Part shown: positions 62,756 to 64,000 of the stretch, piece by piece
Numbering within the stretch: position 1 is the stretch's first letter
How the letters are laid out: every line of letters begins with the position of its first letter
NCBI GenBank assembly: GCA_041738345.1
Contig: JBGSPX010000059.1
Coordinates: 1 to 64,000 of the forward strand
Direction of reading: 5' to 3'
Origin: Proteocatella sp041738345
GTDB lineage: Bacteria; Bacillota; Clostridia; Peptostreptococcales; Filifactoraceae
Length of the DNA stretch: 64,000 nt
The notes under the pieces: generated by a model
Seen by the model: the letters and a program-made list of their open reading frames with translations, nothing else
What the model was told of the DNA's origin: nothing
Database searches by the model: none
Position numbers and translations under genes: made by a program

Positions 62756-63226
62756 TTAATTTAAAATAATAACTGAACATAATTTTCCATCAGGATTTTT
62801 GATTTTTACATCGATTAATCCTGGTTCTATCTGTTTTGGTTCAAAAAAAGAAATATTGGTAATTATAGTTCCTGCATCCGCTTCAAGGTCTGAATTTTTT
62901 TCAGTAAATAATTCCATTAAATATCCATCATAAATATATACTTTAGTTACATATTTTATCCCATCTATCTCTTCTTCAAAAAACAAAGCTTTATTATTGT
63001 TAAACTCTCCTACAGAAATTCTGCCTTTTTCTTGAAAAAATTTTGCCTTATTGGATATATAAAGTAGACTGGTTCTCATGTAAAAGTTTTCTTCTGTACT
63101 CTGATTCACTTTTTGCTGAGTTCTAGCTCCTACAAATAACATTCCTAACAACGAAATAGCGCAAATTAAAAAAACACACAGCACAAAAAAAACATCAATA
63201 CCATGTTTATTTTTAGTCTTCAACAT
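62756..63226 (-). CDS. DUF4860 protein of the pilus operon
   Basis: A 156-residue protein with an N-terminal membrane segment (about 10-33) and a body matching DUF4860, a family found in clostridial type IV pilus operons. The matching features are the pattern KHGIDVFFVLCVFLICAIS, the ENFYMRTSLLYISNKAK helix, and a DGYLMELFTE beta-strand. The function is unknown; minor pilin or assembly component is the likely role. The start overlaps the preceding gene by 14 bases, with GAGGAATCGC upstream. Confidence 0.8.
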   Translation of the reverse strand: MLKTKNKHGIDVFFVLCVFLICAISLLGMLFVGARTQQKVNQSTEENFYMRTSLLYISNKAKFFQEKGRISVGEFNNNKALFFEEEIDGIKYVTKVYIYDGYLMELFTEKNSDLEADAGTIITNISFFEPKQIEPGLIDVKIKNPDGKLCSVIILN

Positions 63227-63545
63227 GCGATTCCTCGCTTTCTGTCACAAAAATATCTGGCATTAAATTAGCTCCAATAAGTTCATAGTGAACTTCAAAT
63301 CTTTTTTCATTATAACTTAGTCCATAGTTTTTTTGTAGATAATCTAAATCTTGAGGATATTGTCCTTCGATTGCATAACACTGAACAGCCATCTTTCTTA
63401 CTGAATCTGCAAGAATATTACATGATTTTTCAAAATTTGTACTTTCCATTTTATAAAAACTCAATATGAAAAATATTACTATACCCGCTAACACAAGTAT
63501 AGTGGTCAGCCATCCATATGATTTTCCCCTATTATGAAATAACAT
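63213..63545 (-). CDS. Small pilus-operon membrane protein, unknown
   Basis: A 110-residue single-pass protein: membrane segment about 12-32, then a helical and beta region with VRKMAVQCYAIEGQYPQDLDYL, a run often seen in pseudopilin-like clostridial proteins. No cleavage site is evident. It lies 14 bases after pilC and overlaps the DUF4860 gene, so it belongs to the same operon. It could be a minor pilin. I recognise no named family. Confidence 0.7.
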   Translation of the reverse strand: MLFHNRGKSYGWLTTILVLAGIVIFFILSFYKMESTNFEKSCNILADSVRKMAVQCYAIEGQYPQDLDYLQKNYGLSYNEKRFEVHYELIGANLMPDIFVTESEESHVED

Positions 63546-63559
63546 TGAAGCTTACCTCT

Positions 63560-64000
63560 CTATCCTAGAGTTGACATAATACCTAAAAGAGGCATCATGA
63601 CAATTAATAAAATCATCCCCACAAATACTGACATGGTAATCACTATAGCAGGTTCTATAGCTGATACAGTTGCTTCTATTTTTTTTTGTGCTTCATCATT
63701 ATACCGTCTTGCCACAAACTTCATCGCTTCTTCTACGCTTCCACTTTTAAATCCCGTATTTATTAGTCCAGCATTCATTCCATCAAAAATACCTTCATCT
63801 CTCAAAACATCTGGAAAAGACTCTCCTTTTTCCATTCTAAGCTTTGATGACTTTATCTTTTCTTTCATAAATTTATACTCCACTAGATTTTCTGCCAAAT
63901 CCATAGCATAACCTATCTCTATTCCACTAGAAAATGCTAGTACCATAACCGATGTAAATCTAGCCTTTGCAATTGACATCAATATTTTACTCTTTTCAAT
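63560..64000 (-). CDS. pilC: Type IV pilus inner-membrane platform protein PilC/GspF (partial)
   Basis: C-terminal 146 residues of the polytopic platform protein that couples the pilus ATPases to pilin assembly. The frame is open to the right edge of the window, so the N-terminal two thirds lie outside it. Typical GspF features are KILMSIAKARFTSVMVLAFSSGIEI, MEKGESFPDVL, and a C-terminal membrane segment IEPAIVITMSVFVGMILLIVMMPLLG. It lies 14 bases upstream of the next small gene and begins the visible pilus operon. Confidence 0.9.
   Translation of the reverse strand: MEKSKILMSIAKARFTSVMVLAFSSGIEIGYAMDLAENLVEYKFMKEKIKSSKLRMEKGESFPDVLRDEGIFDGMNAGLINTGFKSGSVEEAMKFVARRYNDEAQKKIEATVSAIEPAIVITMSVFVGMILLIVMMPLLGIMSTLG

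Overview
The window is AT-rich DNA with strong AGGAGG-type ribosome binding sites and short intergenic gaps. It carries a SCIFF-peptide maturase, a T-box leader, the rho-rpmE-tdk-prmC-prfA-sua5-rpiB-upp block, NdoA-type MazF, an adenosylcobalamin-dependent ribonucleotide reductase, SLH-domain surface proteins and type IV pilus genes. Together these point to an anaerobic, low-GC clostridial Firmicute, perhaps Peptostreptococcaceae-like. The family placement is inference. mreB directly follows murA, with no spoIID or spoIIID between them, so a lineage with weak or no sporulation is possible. No tRNA, rRNA, IS element, prophage or CRISPR array was recognised.

Layout. 1-4.7 kb (minus): mreB (cut by the window edge), murA, an AI-2E-type permease and the SCIFF maturase scfB. 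4.8-8.7 kb (plus): a TtcA-like thiolase, a c-di-AMP PII-like receptor, then a T-box leader with a probable histidine specifier driving a polar amino-acid ABC transporter. 8.8-14.2 kb: cardiolipin synthase, an OGG-type glycosylase, cobT and a phosphoglucomutase. 14.3-20.4 kb (minus): tagA, csaB and a DUF5693 membrane protein (secondary cell-wall polymer and S-layer anchoring), then ndoA, alr and acpS. 20.4-32.2 kb (minus): a DUF1576 pair, then the translation, nucleotide and central-metabolism block. 32.2-36.5 kb: an SLH protein, a copper-amine-oxidase-N stalk protein, and a divergent NlpC/P60 wall hydrolase with two WalR-like boxes.

36.6-50 kb is an export region: two TolC-like paralogues, a MATE pump, an RND pump with its adaptor, and an MMPL-type exporter with a secreted coiled-coil partner under a divergent TetR. 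50-54 kb holds a DUF1292 gene, nrdJ and a HAD phosphatase. The nrdJ/HAD intergenic region contains two NrdR-like boxes and five clustered DnaA-like boxes. 54-59.7 kb is a two-gene surface operon: a 246-aa protein with 17 five-residue Pro-Glu-Val repeats and a 1639-aa VWA/seven-repeat/SLH protein, preceded by a candidate structured leader. 59.9-64 kb is the end of a type IV pilus operon: pilC, small membrane proteins including DUF4860, a prepilin, pilT and a response regulator fused to DUF2294.

How the parts fit. CsaB-type pyruvylation of the wall polymer would anchor the two SLH proteins encoded here. The pilus operon sits directly upstream of the adhesin-like operon, which suggests coordinated surface attachment. 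cobT and nrdJ tie DNA precursor synthesis to cobamide supply. The most distinctive items are the NrdR/DnaA-box control region, the REC-DUF2294 regulator, the WalR-like boxes, the SCIFF maturase with no adjacent peptide gene, the MazF toxin with no adjacent antitoxin, and the paired TolC-like proteins.
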